NCBI GenBank assembly: GCA_963833955.1
Contig: CAWHZY010000007.1
Location: 124,001 to 188,000, forward strand
DNA: 64,000 nt
Origin: Roseiarcus sp963833955
GTDB taxonomy: Bacteria; Pseudomonadota; Alphaproteobacteria; Rhizobiales; Beijerinckiaceae
Direction: 5' to 3'
A program made the translations under genes and the position numbers. Of the stretch, positions 63,485 through 64,000 are shown piece by piece (position 1 is the first letter of the stretch; each line of letters starts with the position of its first letter). The notes below the pieces were generated by a model that was not told the origin of the DNA, ran no database searches, and saw nothing but the letters and a program-made list of their open reading frames with translations.

Positions 63485-64000
63485 ATGTCGTCGCAAGTCT
63501 TTTCCGGAACCATGCCGGCCCTGATGACCCCCTGCGGCCCCGATCGGCGGCCCGACTTCGACGCCCTCGTCAAGATGGGGAAACATCTCGTCGGCGCCGG
63601 AATGTCGGGGCTCGTCTATTGCGGCTCGATGGGCGACTGGCCGCTGCTCACGATCGAACAGCGAATGGAGGGCGTCGAGCGTCTCGCCAGGGCCGGCCTG
63701 CCAGTCATCGTCGGCACGGGCGCGCAGAACACCGAGCAGGCCGCGGCGCTCGCCGCCCTCGCAAAGGCAAAAGGCGCGAAGGGGCTCATGATCATTCCGC
63801 GCGTGCTTTCGCGCGGCTCCTCCACGCCCGCCCAACGCGGCCATTTCGCCCGCGTGCTCAAGGCGGCGGTCGACTTGCCTTCGGTCATCTACAACAGCCC
63901 CTATTACGGTTTCCAGACGCGAGCCGAGTTGTTCTTCGACCTGCGCAATGAGTTTCCCCATCTGGTCGGATTCAAGGAATTCGGCGGCGCGGAATCGCTG
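63485..64000 (+). CDS. Dihydrodipicolinate synthase-family lyase/deaminase (5' part, runs off the window)
   Basis: The first 172 codons of a DHDPS/NAL-family TIM-barrel enzyme start at ATG 63485 with AGGGAG upstream. In this protein GSMGDWPLL takes the place of the usual GTTGE loop, while PSVIYNSPYYG (Tyr) and LVGFKEFGG (Schiff-base Lys) are present. The sequence is most like the hydroxyproline-pathway 1-pyrroline-4-hydroxy-2-carboxylate deaminase branch, from memory of the family only. The gene is open to the window end. Confidence 0.85.
   Translation, partial: MSSQVFSGTMPALMTPCGPDRRPDFDALVKMGKHLVGAGMSGLVYCGSMGDWPLLTIEQRMEGVERLARAGLPVIVGTGAQNTEQAAALAALAKAKGAKGLMIIPRVLSRGSSTPAQRGHFARVLKAAVDLPSVIYNSPYYGFQTRAELFFDLRNEFPHLVGFKEFGGAESL

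Noticed and set aside
1..64000. tRNA, rRNA, CRISPR, insertion sequences, prophage or plasmid genes
   Set aside because: None was recognised on either strand; gene content is chromosomal throughout.

Overview
The window is GC-rich DNA with tightly packed genes, many joined by 4-base ATGA/GTGA overlaps. It looks like an alphaproteobacterial chromosome, probably Hyphomicrobiales. Supporting markers are a C4-pathway hemA (5-aminolevulinate synthase), a DUF1476 F1-ATPase zeta inhibitor, an NDUFA9-like protein, IHF-beta, a GcrA-type domain, the yejABEF operon and an AroK-AroB fusion. Genus cannot be fixed from the sequence alone. I found no rRNA, tRNA, CRISPR array, insertion sequence or prophage.

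Layout. 1-6532: a branched-chain-amino-acid-type ABC importer (livF end, livH, livM) runs into a metallo-beta-lactamase-fold hydrolase, an isochorismatase-like hydrolase, an SDR, a lambda-crystallin-type 3-hydroxyacid dehydrogenase and a BKACE (beta-keto acid cleavage enzyme). Together these look like uptake and catabolism of an unidentified 3-hydroxy/3-keto acid, and this is the best candidate here for an undescribed pathway. 6549-17634: a YbgC-type thioesterase, gnd, a secreted protein, a radical SAM protein, small regulators, an ArsR/AHSA1 pair, a flavin monooxygenase, a YghU-type GST, an MFS exporter and a stand-alone GcrA C-terminal domain. 17715-26376 (minus strand): a CdhB-like thioesterase, an M19 dipeptidase, degP, hflC, hflK, a CorC-type transporter and fused aroKB. 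26742-33466: an EF-G-like GTPase, an NDUFA9-like protein, ihfB, a LapA-like protein, a P1 peptidase, an internally deleted yibQ remnant, rppH and the zeta subunit. 33712-41440: HIT, deoB and the yejABEF peptide importer. 41638-50862: a GNAT, alr, a Nudix hydrolase, a VOC protein, a DJ-1/PfpI protein, alaS, icd and a lytic transglycosylase. 50999-57489: an aldo/keto reductase, the hemA-hemE-hemF haem operon, a polyprenyl synthase, a DUF2007 protein and a TrmN6-like methylase. 57770-64000: a lipoprotein, cytochrome b561, kbl, an SDR, and an edge cluster of LivK-like binding protein, PAS-AraC regulator and a DHDPS-family lyase typical of hydroxyproline catabolism.

Data quality matters. At least ten conserved genes, including essential alaS, icd and hemF, are split by 13 apparent single-base indels. 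Twelve of these are insertions, most in runs of 2-4 identical bases. This is the signature of insertion-biased consensus error rather than gene decay. I therefore annotate these genes over their full extent and give the position of each shift. The yibQ scar at about 32410 is different: the whole central part of the gene is missing.
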